This document shows, piece after piece, positions 1-7,246 of a stretch of DNA of 64,000 nt. Numbering within the stretch: the stretch's first letter is position 1; each line of letters starts with the position of its first letter. The notes under the pieces were generated by a model that did no database searches, was not told the origin of the DNA, and saw only the letters and a program-made list of their open reading frames with translations. The stretch covers positions 469,011 to 533,010 of the forward strand of contig JBOFDS010000011.1 in NCBI GenBank assembly GCA_051647245.1, read 5' to 3'. The position numbers and the translations under genes were made by a program. This DNA comes from Brevinema_A sp051647245. Lineage in GTDB: Bacteria; Spirochaetota; Brevinematia; Brevinematales; Brevinemataceae.

Positions 1-1
1 T

Positions 2-100
2 GATCTTGCGGTGATACATTATGAAGAAGCTTTGTCTATTGCTAAAATTTATTCTAAAGAAACCTTAAATGCGTTACTTCTTGAAGTACGTAGTAAATAG
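2..100 (+). CDS. C-terminal end of an unidentified protein (partial)
   Basis: An open frame enters from the left edge and stops at TAG 98-100, giving 32 residues ending in LLLEVRSK. The fragment is helical in character (IHYEEALSIAKIYSKE), which would suit the last helices of a TPR-type or other alpha-helical protein, but it is too short to name. A hairpin with a T-rich tail follows at once, which supports a true gene end on the plus strand. Confidence 0.6.
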   Translation, partial: DLAVIHYEEALSIAKIYSKETLNALLLEVRSK

Positions 101-113
101 TTTTTAAACACAA

Positions 114-139
114 AAAACCCTTCCGTTTGGAGGGGTTTT
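114..139 (+). terminator. Rho-independent terminator
   Basis: AAAACCCTTCC pairs with GGAGGGGTTTT around a 4-nt loop and is followed by a T-rich stretch. It ends the partial gene at the left edge. Confidence 0.75.
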
Positions 140-163
140 AATTTTATATTCGAAAGCTAACAA

Positions 164-190
164 AAAACTCTCCCGAGTAGGGAGAGTTTT
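164..190 (-). terminator. Terminator of rplM-rpsI
   Basis: A perfect 11-bp stem (AAAACTCTCCC / GGGAGAGTTTT) with a 5-nt loop lies 4 nt past the rpsI stop. On the minus strand the stem ends in a T run. Confidence 0.8.
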
Positions 191-194
191 GAAA

Positions 195-590
195 TTAACG
201 TTTTGAGTATTGTTCTTTTTTACGTGATTTACGGAGACCGTATTTTTTACGTTCAACCATACGATCATCTCTAGTAAGGAATCCTTTAGATTTGAGGATA
301 GGTCTATATTTGTCTTTGTCGAGTTCGTTCAAAGCGCGAGCCAATCCATGACGAATAGCTTCAGCTTGTCCATTAACTCCACCACCTTTTACAGTACAGT
401 AAACATCAAATTGTCCAGCTGTTCCTGTCAATTCAAAAACTTCAAAAATTTGAGTTCTGAAGAATGTTGGGAAATAATCAGCGGAATCTTTTTTATTTAC
501 AGTGAATTCACCTTTTCCATTTGGAGCAAGGAATACACGAGCAACGCTAGTTTTACGGCGTCCTGTTGCATAGATGCGATTGTCTTTCAT
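195..590 (-). CDS. rpsI: 30S ribosomal protein S9
   Basis: This 131-residue protein is the normal length for S9, a small-subunit protein whose C-terminal tail reaches the P-site tRNA. It shows the family's YATGRRKTSVARV start, the central GGGVNGQAEAIRHG block and the basic tail KYGLRKSRKKEQYSKR, which ends in the expected Lys-Arg. The ATG at 590 is preceded by TAAGGAGATACC, a strong ribosome-binding site. It follows rplM by 9 nt, the usual L13-S9 pair, and is presumably co-transcribed with it. Confidence 0.98.
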   Translation of the reverse strand: MKDNRIYATGRRKTSVARVFLAPNGKGEFTVNKKDSADYFPTFFRTQIFEVFELTGTAGQFDVYCTVKGGGVNGQAEAIRHGLARALNELDKDKYRPILKSKGFLTRDDRMVERKKYGLRKSRKKEQYSKR

Positions 591-599
591 GGTATCTCC

Positions 600-1046
600 T
601 TAAATCTCATGGCGGATGATTAATCCACCGTTTGCATTTTTAAATTCAGGCCCTTCAACGATGATGAGTTTTTTGAACATACGTCTTGCAAGGCGATTTT
701 TAGGAAGCATAGCTTTAACAGCTTTTTCAAGTGGGAACCAAGGTTTTTTCTGCATCATTAATTTATGCCCAACTTCTTTGAGTCCACCCATGAAACCTGT
801 GTGGTGTTTGTAAACTTTTGTATTTTCTTTTCTTCCAGTTAAAACAAACTGATATGCATTAACGATAACAACGAAATCGCCATCATCTACGTGAGGTGTA
901 TAGGAAGGTTTGTGTTTTCCTTGAAGAATTCTTGCTGCTTCAGCCGCAATACGACCAAGAGGTTGCCCTTGAGCGTCAATAACACGCCATTTACGGGAAA
1001 TCTCAGGAGCTTTAGTGTAAGTAGTTTTTAAAGTTTTTAAGCTCAT
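600..1046 (-). CDS. rplM: 50S ribosomal protein L13
   Basis: A 148-residue L13, the usual length. Diagnostic segments are the N-terminal WRVIDAQGQPLGRIAAEAA, the GDFVVIVNA strand, the KVYKHHTGFMGG loop and AVKAMLPKNRLARRM. L13 binds 23S rRNA early in large-subunit assembly. It is the first gene of a two-gene operon with rpsI. Its leader (1047-1110) holds a hairpin that could compete with the ribosome-binding site, so translational autoregulation is possible. Confidence 0.98.
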   Translation of the reverse strand: MSLKTLKTTYTKAPEISRKWRVIDAQGQPLGRIAAEAARILQGKHKPSYTPHVDDGDFVVIVNAYQFVLTGRKENTKVYKHHTGFMGGLKEVGHKLMMQKKPWFPLEKAVKAMLPKNRLARRMFKKLIIVEGPEFKNANGGLIIRHEI

Positions 1047-1110
1047 ACTTATATCCTTGTTATATTTTTATTGAAGGTCTGCAAGGAGGTGCAGATTGTC
1101 TTCACATGGG
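1047..1110 (-). promoter_or_regulatory. rplM mRNA leader with hairpin
   Basis: From the predicted start near 1111 the leader runs about 64 nt to the rplM ATG. On the minus strand TCTGCA (1095-1090) pairs with TGCAGA (1083-1078) around the loop CCTCCT. The 3' part of this element, TCCTTG (1087-1082), is also complementary to CAAGGA (1059-1054), which contains the rplM ribosome-binding site. Two mutually exclusive folds are therefore possible. The loop and its 3' flank also copy the 16S 3' tail (CACCTCCTT). Regulation by L13 is inferred. Confidence 0.45.
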
Positions 1111-1117
1111 ACTTGTT

Positions 1118-1146
1118 ATTATAACAAACAATTAATCAAAAATCAA
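1118..1146 (-). promoter_or_regulatory. Promoter of rplM-rpsI
   Basis: On the minus strand -35 TTGATT (1146-1141), a 17-nt spacer and a perfect -10 TATAAT (1123-1118) lie between copA and rplM, so the ribosomal genes do not depend on copA transcription. Confidence 0.75.
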
Positions 1147-1163
1147 GACCTAATACACTTTTT

Positions 1164-3362
1164 TTATATTTTTTTTCTGGAAAGTAGTAAGGAATTTACA
1201 ATAACAGTCAAAGAACTAAAAGTCATCGCAATTTCTGCAACAATAGGGTGTAATAATCCAGTAAATGCCATCGGAATAGCCACCACATTGTAAGCAAATG
1301 CCCAAAAAAGATTTTGTTTTATTTTTGCAAAGGTGTGGAAAGCAAGCTTAAAACTAGTTAAGAGAGCTGAAAGAGACCCTGATACAAGCACAATATCTCC
1401 AGCAGCATTGGCAATATCTGTCCCTGTTCCGATAGCAATCCCCACATCCGCTGCTTCTAATGCAGCAACGTCGTTGATTCCATCTCCAACAAAGGCAACT
1501 TTATAACCTTGTTCTTTTAGGGAGTTGATATTATCTAATTTTTGTTTTGGGGAGGCTTCTGAAATGACAGAGTTGAGGTTTAGTTGGTTACCAATATTTA
1601 TAGCAGCGTTCTTGTGGTCACCCGTAATCATAATAATACGTTTCCCCATTTGTTTTAGTTGTTTGATAACATCAATTGCTTCTGGTTTGATACTGTCAAA
1701 GAATGAAAATACAGCTTTTGTCTCTTTTCTTGACAGATCAGATAGACAAATTAAGGTCTCCCCTTTTTCTTGACTTTCATGAATATAGCTCTCTAATTGA
1801 GCAGGAATGTTAATCCCAAGCTCTTTCGTTGCTTTTAAAGATCCACAAAACCAGTCCGTATCTTCTAGATGTCCTTCTATTCCTTGACCTGGAATATCTT
1901 TGATATGAGCGAAAGATCTCATTTGAACTTGTTTTTCTTTTGCGTAATTCATAACGGTTGCAGCTAAAGGGTGGGTTGAAGATTCTTCTAAACCACTGAG
2001 CAGCTCCAAGGCTTCGGTTTCTGAAATACCCTCTGATGTCATAGCAATTAATTTTGGTTTCCCTTCCGTCAGGGTTCCTGTTTTATCTAAAGCAACTACT
2101 TGGATGTCGTTTAAGGATTGAACAGCAGCACCTTTTCGGAGCAAGATTCCTTTTTTTGCTCCAAGAGAAGAACCGGTAACCAACGCCATCGGAGTAGCAA
2201 GTCCTAAAGCACAAGGACAAGCAATCACAAGGACAGCAATTGCTGCAGAAATAGCATCTGAAAGACGATCTCCATTTTGAAAATCAATATTAAAAAAGTT
2301 TAAAAAGCTTGGAATAGAGTCCGGAAATGCAAACCATATCGCAAAACTTAAAAAAGAAATAGTAAGAATAATTGGTACAAAAATCTTTGTGATATTATCC
2401 GCAAGAATTTGAATAGGTACCTTTGTTCCTTGAGCCTCTTGAACGAGCTTGATTGTTTGTGCAAGGAGATTGTTTGTTGTATCTTTTTCCACACGGATTT
2501 GAATCACACCAGATACATTAATAGAAGCTCCATATACATAATCTCCTATTTTCTTTTCAACAGGAAGGGATTCTCCAGTAAGAAAACTTTCATCCGTAGA
2601 GGTGTGTCCTTTAATAATGATACCGTCTGTTGGGATTTTTTCACCAGCTTTGATTCGGATGATGTCTCCTATTGCTAATTGAGCTACAGGAATGACTTCT
2701 ATTTCATTATTTTCTAAAACCTTATCAGCTGTTTTTGCCCCAAAATTCGATAGAGCAAGAACGGATGCAGAAGCACGACCACGAGCTGCGTCTTCAATAA
2801 AACGACCAGTTAGATTGACCGCAATCAACATTGCTGCAGTCATGGTATAATCAGAAATCTTCACTCCAAAAAGTGGGAAGAAAATACTTGACCAAGCCGT
2901 GAACGCGCCCAATGCAATGAGTACATCCATGCCCATAATACCATTTTTTAATGAAACAATGGCTGTTTTGAAAATATTATATCCTGAAAAATATAATACT
3001 AAAGAAGAAAGAATGATTTTTGGCAATAAAGGAAAGTGAAAATGCGGGATAAACATATGCAAACCAAGCACTAATGTAATCACCCAAGCAAAAATCATTT
3101 TCCCAAGATCTAGTAACATTTCTTTATTTTCGAGGATTTCGTCTCTTTCTTCGGAAAGCGTGAATCCTGCTTTTTTACCAGATTCGATGATGTCTTTTGT
3201 AGAAAGCTTACTCGAATCAAAATTTATAACAAGGCTACCTGAAGCAAAATTAACAGAACATGAAGAAACTCCGTTTACTTTACTTAGAGATGCCTCTAAT
3301 CTTGCGGCACATGAGGTACAACTCATACCACTGACCTGAAAAATTGATGATCTATCTGACAT
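1164..3362 (-). CDS. copA: Copper-exporting P1B-type ATPase
   Basis: This 732-residue heavy-metal P-type ATPase pumps Cu(+) out of the cytoplasm. In order it shows one N-terminal metal-binding domain (GMSCTSCAARLE, residues ~12-23), eight expected membrane segments, the LTGES actuator loop, the CPC ion-path motif (IACPCALGLATP), the DKTGTLTEGKP phosphorylation site, the SSTHPLA nucleotide-binding HP motif and GDGINDVAAL. The last two helices carry YN and MTFSS, the pattern typical of Cu(+) pumps rather than Zn/Cd pumps. It has only one metal-binding domain where many homologues have two. No CsoR- or CopY-type regulator is adjacent. Confidence 0.95.
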   Translation of the reverse strand: MSDRSSIFQVSGMSCTSCAARLEASLSKVNGVSSCSVNFASGSLVINFDSSKLSTKDIIESGKKAGFTLSEERDEILENKEMLLDLGKMIFAWVITLVLGLHMFIPHFHFPLLPKIILSSLVLYFSGYNIFKTAIVSLKNGIMGMDVLIALGAFTAWSSIFFPLFGVKISDYTMTAAMLIAVNLTGRFIEDAARGRASASVLALSNFGAKTADKVLENNEIEVIPVAQLAIGDIIRIKAGEKIPTDGIIIKGHTSTDESFLTGESLPVEKKIGDYVYGASINVSGVIQIRVEKDTTNNLLAQTIKLVQEAQGTKVPIQILADNITKIFVPIILTISFLSFAIWFAFPDSIPSFLNFFNIDFQNGDRLSDAISAAIAVLVIACPCALGLATPMALVTGSSLGAKKGILLRKGAAVQSLNDIQVVALDKTGTLTEGKPKLIAMTSEGISETEALELLSGLEESSTHPLAATVMNYAKEKQVQMRSFAHIKDIPGQGIEGHLEDTDWFCGSLKATKELGINIPAQLESYIHESQEKGETLICLSDLSRKETKAVFSFFDSIKPEAIDVIKQLKQMGKRIIMITGDHKNAAINIGNQLNLNSVISEASPKQKLDNINSLKEQGYKVAFVGDGINDVAALEAADVGIAIGTGTDIANAAGDIVLVSGSLSALLTSFKLAFHTFAKIKQNLFWAFAYNVVAIPMAFTGLLHPIVAEIAMTFSSLTVIVNSLLLSRKKI

Positions 3363-3453
3363 AATATCTCTCCTTTTTATCTACTATCACTCAATAAGAC
3401 AAACTATTTTGTGTGAAAATTTTAGAAATCCTAGTCGAGGTGACGATAAAAAC

Positions 3454-3482
3454 AATATGATTTATTTTATTTTATTTGTCAA
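3454..3482 (-). promoter_or_regulatory. Putative promoter of copA
   Basis: On the minus strand a perfect -35 TTGACA (3482-3477) is followed after 17 nt by CATATT (3459-3454), about 90 nt upstream of the copA start. The leader between them shows no obvious operator that I recognise. Confidence 0.5.
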
Positions 3483-3540
3483 GTATTTTTTGAAAAATAT
3501 TTTAAAATGAATCTTATGAACGATATTTTAAGGTAGGATA

Positions 3541-5046
3541 ATGTATATTCGATTGTCTATGATTTTTCAGCTTGTATTTATGTCCTTTAGTTATTTCTTC
3601 GTTGTTATCAGCCTTTGGCAGACTATGGGCTCTTATGTGATGCTTTTTGCTATTATTCCTATAATGGTTAATGTTCTTATTTTTTCTCATGTTTTGCTAA
3701 ATTATTTGTCTATTATGATCTTCACTTTTTTAGCTCTTTATACTATTAGAGTTCCTCTTGATTATATGTTTTATGAATGGGCGTTTTGGGGAGTTCATGG
3801 CATTATCGTGATGGTTGCGGTGTGGTGTTCTTTAGTTAGAAGATTTTTGATTCCATCCTTGCCGGCATTCCAGAATTCTTGGATGCAAAAATTTATCCTT
3901 AAGTCTGACCATATAATGGTTCAATACGATGTTAATACAGAGACTATTGTCGATCTGAATGCCTCTGCTTGTCGTTTGTACGGCTGGACAAAAAAAGATC
4001 TTCAGCGACATTCTTTAATGATGATTCACCCTATTAATTTTCTTCAATCCCCTCCTTATGATTTCATGGAAAAGATGAAAGAAGGTGTGTCTTGGCATGG
4101 ATTTTTACCTATTGTTAATAAAGAAGGTAATGTTTTTGAAGAGAGAGCTGTTTATAAACCTGTATTTGACGCACATAAAAGGCTTACAAGTATTGAGAAA
4201 ACCGTTATTGAAGTGGTTCATCAAGAAGGTGTTCTCGAGCATCATGATTTGTATGAATATTTTTTCTCTTGTTTGGACAAGGCTGCTGTACTGATTGATT
4301 CTTCTTGGAATATTGAAAACGAAAACGAGCTCTTTACCCAAAAAGTACGATCCAAAGCAGGTAATATCGACAAAATTCTTGATATTTTCCCAAAAGAAAT
4401 TCAACACAAACTTGTCTATTCTATTAAAAGAGCCTTTGATGGGAATAAGAGTTCTTTTTTTGCTCGAGTCGATGGTTATGGTTTTCAAATGCCTATCCAG
4501 TTTCTCTTTCTTCCTTATAAAAAGCAATACTCTGATTCCAAAAAAGCACTCAAGGTTTTTGTGATCCTTGATGAGGTTCTTAAAAATGAAAACTATGAAT
4601 TGGTGGCTGATAACACGAAAGAAAGTGTTAATCTGTCAATTTTTCTTAAGAGTATTTTTGCAGAGATTCGTGATGTGTATGACAATGAAGCAAATGTACG
4701 ACTTTTTAGCGGAGAGCTACCGACGGTTAATATTTCGAAAGATATTTGGTCGTCCTTATTCACAAATATTCTATTATTAGCAATGCGTCATGCTACTCCT
4801 GATGCACCTGTTTCTGTGGTGTTAGTTTGTTCAACTTCTTTTAACATTCACTTTTTTAAGGTCAAATACGAAGGCATTCCTTACGATGAGCTTTCTCAGT
4901 ACTTCTCCGCCCCTTCCGACTCGACAAATACTTCATTAGAAGCCCGTAAAATCAAAGAGTCCTTAGCGTATCTTGCTATGGAGCCTGTGGTAATTCCAAG
5001 AGATGAGCATACTTCTATTTTATGTTTTAATTTCAAAGAAAACTAG
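3541..5046 (+). CDS. Membrane PAS protein with degenerate kinase-like ATPase end
   Basis: This 501-residue protein starts with about four membrane helices (residues ~5-125). A PAS-like domain follows (~130-230; VQYDVNTETIVDLNASACRLYG), then a second PAS-like segment (~240-345). The C-terminal ~120 residues resemble a histidine-kinase ATPase domain: LPTVNISKDIWSSLFTNILLLAMRHA matches the N-box region. There is no phospho-acceptor His box between PAS and ATPase, and the G1 box is reduced to YEGIPYDEL, lacking the Asp and Gly of DxGxGIP. It is probably a sensor that no longer phosphorylates itself. It lies alone between copA (divergent) and a tRNA, with no response regulator beside it. Function is inferred. 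Confidence 0.6.
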   Translation: MYIRLSMIFQLVFMSFSYFFVVISLWQTMGSYVMLFAIIPIMVNVLIFSHVLLNYLSIMIFTFLALYTIRVPLDYMFYEWAFWGVHGIIVMVAVWCSLVRRFLIPSLPAFQNSWMQKFILKSDHIMVQYDVNTETIVDLNASACRLYGWTKKDLQRHSLMMIHPINFLQSPPYDFMEKMKEGVSWHGFLPIVNKEGNVFEERAVYKPVFDAHKRLTSIEKTVIEVVHQEGVLEHHDLYEYFFSCLDKAAVLIDSSWNIENENELFTQKVRSKAGNIDKILDIFPKEIQHKLVYSIKRAFDGNKSSFFARVDGYGFQMPIQFLFLPYKKQYSDSKKALKVFVILDEVLKNENYELVADNTKESVNLSIFLKSIFAEIRDVYDNEANVRLFSGELPTVNISKDIWSSLFTNILLLAMRHATPDAPVSVVLVCSTSFNIHFFKVKYEGIPYDELSQYFSAPSDSTNTSLEARKIKESLAYLAMEPVVIPRDEHTSILCFNFKEN

Positions 5047-5064
5047 AATCTATATAAAAAACGA

Positions 5065-5093
5065 TTGCAAAAATAATAGAAATATGCTATAAT
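5065..5093 (+). promoter_or_regulatory. Promoter of tRNA(CAU)
   Basis: TTGCAA (5065-5070), 17 nt, then a perfect TATAAT (5088-5093), 13 nt before the mature tRNA 5' end. Confidence 0.75.
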
Positions 5094-5106
5094 TTATTTC
5101 TAAAAT

Positions 5107-5180
5107 GGGCCTGTAGCTCAGATGGTTAGAGCAACCGACTCATAATCGGTGGGTCGAGGGTTCGATACCCTCCGGGCCCC
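5107..5180 (+). tRNA. tRNA with CAU anticodon (elongator Met or lysidine-type Ile)
   Basis: All four arms fold: acceptor GGGCCTG/CGGGCCC with one T-G pair, D arm GCTC/GAGC, anticodon stem ACCGA/TCGGT with loop CTCATAA, T arm GAGGG/CCCTC. The anticodon is CAU. The first pair is G1-C72, so it is not the initiator. Elongator Met and Ile(k2CAU) cannot be told apart with certainty by eye. The discriminator base reads C rather than the A expected for Met or Ile tRNAs, and CCA is not encoded. Confidence 0.93.
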
Positions 5181-5182
5181 AT

Positions 5183-5226
5183 AAACCTTATAAATCATTT
5201 GAAAATAGTGGTTTATAAGGTTTTTT
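5183..5226 (+). terminator. tRNA terminator fused to the start of the CRISPR array
   Basis: A perfect 12-bp stem (AAACCTTATAAA 5183-5194 / TTTATAAGGTTT 5212-5223) ends in a T run. The T run is also the beginning of the conserved 3' half of the degenerate first CRISPR repeat (5222-5239). Confidence 0.75.
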
Positions 5227-5856
5227 ATTATTAAGTGATCCATTCTACCATCGTAAAAGCTCTCTAATGCGTTATGGTTTCCGTTTATTTTAGGTAATGT
5301 TTTTATTATTAAGTGATTTTTTGAAAATCATCTGCCATATACTGGGTGTTATGGTTTCCGTTTATTTTAGGTAATGTTTTTATTATTAAGTGATAGAGCC
5401 ATCGCTTCAAACTCAGACTTTAGCGTTATGGTTTCCGTTTATTTTAGGTAATGTTTTTATTATTAAGTGATCTTCAAGACTTGCGTTCTTATGCCAGGAA
5501 AGTTATGGTTTCCGTTTATTTTAGGTAATGTTTTTATTATTAAGTGATTTCACATTTCAAAATAAAAGCTTCTTGCCGGTTATGGTTTCCGTTTATTTTA
5601 GGTAATGTTTTTATTATTAAGTGATAAGTTCGCGTGAGTTCGACGATGTGAACAAGTTATGGTTTCCGTTTATTTTAGGTAATGTTTTTATTATTAAGTG
5701 ATGGCTCAAGTACTTCTTATGCTCGTAAATATGTTATGGTTTCCGTTTATTTTAGGTAATGTTTTTATTATTAAGTGATGATGGATCTTGTGTTACTTAT
5801 TATAATATTGTTATGGTTTCCGTTTATTTTAGGTAATGTTTTTATTATTAAGTGAT
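5193..5856 (+). CRISPR. Type II-C CRISPR array, 8 full repeats plus one degenerate
   Basis: Eight identical 47-nt repeats start at 5271, 5348, 5425, 5502, 5579, 5656, 5733 and 5810. Each begins GTTATGGTTTCC and ends ATTATTAAGTGAT. Spacers are 30 nt (the first, 5240-5270, is 31). A degenerate copy ends at 5239 and keeps only the last 18 nt. The tracrRNA anti-repeat at 10524-10549 pairs with repeat bases ~2-27 as written here, so crRNAs are plus-strand, opposite to the cas genes and toward cas2. Counted this way there are eight spacers, each followed by an intact repeat. Repeat positions 34-39 (TATTAT) resemble a -10 box placed so that transcripts would begin about where the spacer begins. The only DNA between array and cas2 is ~50 nt plus a terminator. 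Confidence 0.97.
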
Positions 5857-5908
5857 AGACTTGCTCTATTTACTTATAATACAATGATAAACGCGAAAAA
5901 TCACTGCA

Positions 5909-5958
5909 AAAAAACGAGCTAAAAAGAGAGTTTATTCTTCTCTTCTAGCTCGTTTTTT
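5909..5958. terminator. Bidirectional terminator between CRISPR array and cas2
   Basis: AAAAAACGAGCT (5909-5920) pairs perfectly with AGCTCGTTTTTT (5947-5958), with further inner GAGA/TCTC pairing. A-runs and T-runs on both sides let it stop the rightward array transcript and the leftward cas operon. Confidence 0.8.
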
Positions 5959-5961
5959 GTT

Positions 5962-6300
5962 TTAAAATAAGAGTAATTCATCAGTATTTTGATGCTTTTT
6001 TGTTTCTTCAAACTTAGTCGTATTAATCATCTCTTCCATACTCTTAAATTGTCTATCCGTAATCGCAAGAGTCCTAATCGACCCTTGTGGAGGAATCATA
6101 AAATTCAGTCGTTTGCGATGCTTTTCCAATCTCACCCAATCGCCACAAGGTCTTGCATACACAGAATATTGAATCATCAAATAACCATCTTTTAATAAGG
6201 CTTTACGAAAGTGAGTTGCTCTTTTTCGTTCATCTTTTGTTGTAACAGGTAGGTCAAATAATACAAATAACCACATAGGACGATTTCCTAATACACTCAT
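5962..6300 (-). CDS. cas2: CRISPR-associated endonuclease Cas2
   Basis: A 112-residue Cas2, the structural partner of Cas1 in spacer integration. The ferredoxin-like fold begins with MWLFVLFDLPVTT, where the conserved Asp follows the first strand. YLMIQYSVYARPCGD and GSIRTLAITDRQF are typical of type II Cas2. The start codon at 6300 lies 1 nt after the cas1 stop, so the two are translationally coupled. It is the last gene of cas9-cas1-cas2. No csn2 or cas4 is present, which makes the locus subtype II-C. Confidence 0.96.
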   Translation of the reverse strand: MSVLGNRPMWLFVLFDLPVTTKDERKRATHFRKALLKDGYLMIQYSVYARPCGDWVRLEKHRKRLNFMIPPQGSIRTLAITDRQFKSMEEMINTTKFEETKKHQNTDELLLF

Positions 6301-6301
6301 G

Positions 6302-7228
6302 CTATTCTTCCCTCCAATCTTGAGGAAGTCGGAATAAGCCAGCGTTATTTTCTTTTAATGCGATAATAAATGATTGACTAACTTTTCGACAGGCAACTGG
6401 AAACTTATTCCATGTATTGTCAATCTTTACTTGATAGGTAAAAATTTTTTGTAGCTCTCGCCTTATCTCTAAGCTAAGTACTTTATCGTTACTACAACGA
6501 AAATAATCTAAATATCTATGTACATGAGAATCAACAATCGGTCGAAATGGCTCTATCAAATCATCCGCGAGATTAAAAGCATTCGTCTTAGAAATATGGT
6601 GTATTCCAAGGTATGGGATAAGTCCACTCGCAACAATATTCCTAATTAATACAGCTCGAGCCAGTGCATAACAATAGTTAAGACCAGCATTCATGAGCGA
6701 AATATCTTTGTCGTAATACTGCTTTCTTAAGAATTTACTTTCTTGATTTGAAAATAAACAATTAAAATAAAAAGCACTACTAGAGCCTTCCAGACAAGAA
6801 CTATCACCAGATTGTACTAGTTTGCTTTTTGCACATAATTCTTCATGTCCATCAATAGCTAATTTTTTCAAGCATAGTGCTTGGTTTTGTATTTTATGGA
6901 TAATAATTTTTTGCCAACACCGTTTCTTTAGCGGTTCAGAGCTAGATAATTGTAATTCCAAAACTTCTAGCTTTTTATACTGTCCCCAAAAAGAAAGTAG
7001 CATTCCACTAGCAGCGTACTTAGGATCTGTGCTGATAAGAATCACTCCTGACTCAGCTAAGTAACTAAGCAAAGGGTGTGAAATTTCTATCTCTTGATTT
7101 TCCAATAAAACACATTCCAGATCCTCAATAGCAACTGTCTTTTCAAATCCCTCTGTCTTGAATACCAGTTGGGTATTTCTTAAAAATAATTTTCCCGCAC
7201 TATCAATGGTTAGCACTCTCCATCCCAT
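6302..7228 (-). CDS. cas1: CRISPR-associated integrase Cas1
   Basis: A 308-residue type II Cas1, the catalytic subunit that inserts new spacers. The metal-binding residues are present: the Glu in LEGSSSAFYF, the His in LGIHHISK and the acidic DLIEPFRP motif. The N-terminal beta domain (WRVLTIDSAGKLFL) is intact. The start at 7228 follows AAGGATATGAT. It sits 18 nt downstream of cas9 and 1 nt upstream of cas2. No truncation is seen, so adaptation should be functional. Confidence 0.97.
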   Translation of the reverse strand: MGWRVLTIDSAGKLFLRNTQLVFKTEGFEKTVAIEDLECVLLENQEIEISHPLLSYLAESGVILISTDPKYAASGMLLSFWGQYKKLEVLELQLSSSEPLKKRCWQKIIIHKIQNQALCLKKLAIDGHEELCAKSKLVQSGDSSCLEGSSSAFYFNCLFSNQESKFLRKQYYDKDISLMNAGLNYCYALARAVLIRNIVASGLIPYLGIHHISKTNAFNLADDLIEPFRPIVDSHVHRYLDYFRCSNDKVLSLEIRRELQKIFTYQVKIDNTWNKFPVACRKVSQSFIIALKENNAGLFRLPQDWREE

Positions 7229-7246
7229 ATCATATCCTTATTTATG

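Noticed and set aside
5857..5886. A ninth spacer after the last repeat
   Set aside because: The 30 nt have spacer length, but no repeat or repeat remnant follows; the sequence runs into the terminator at 5909.
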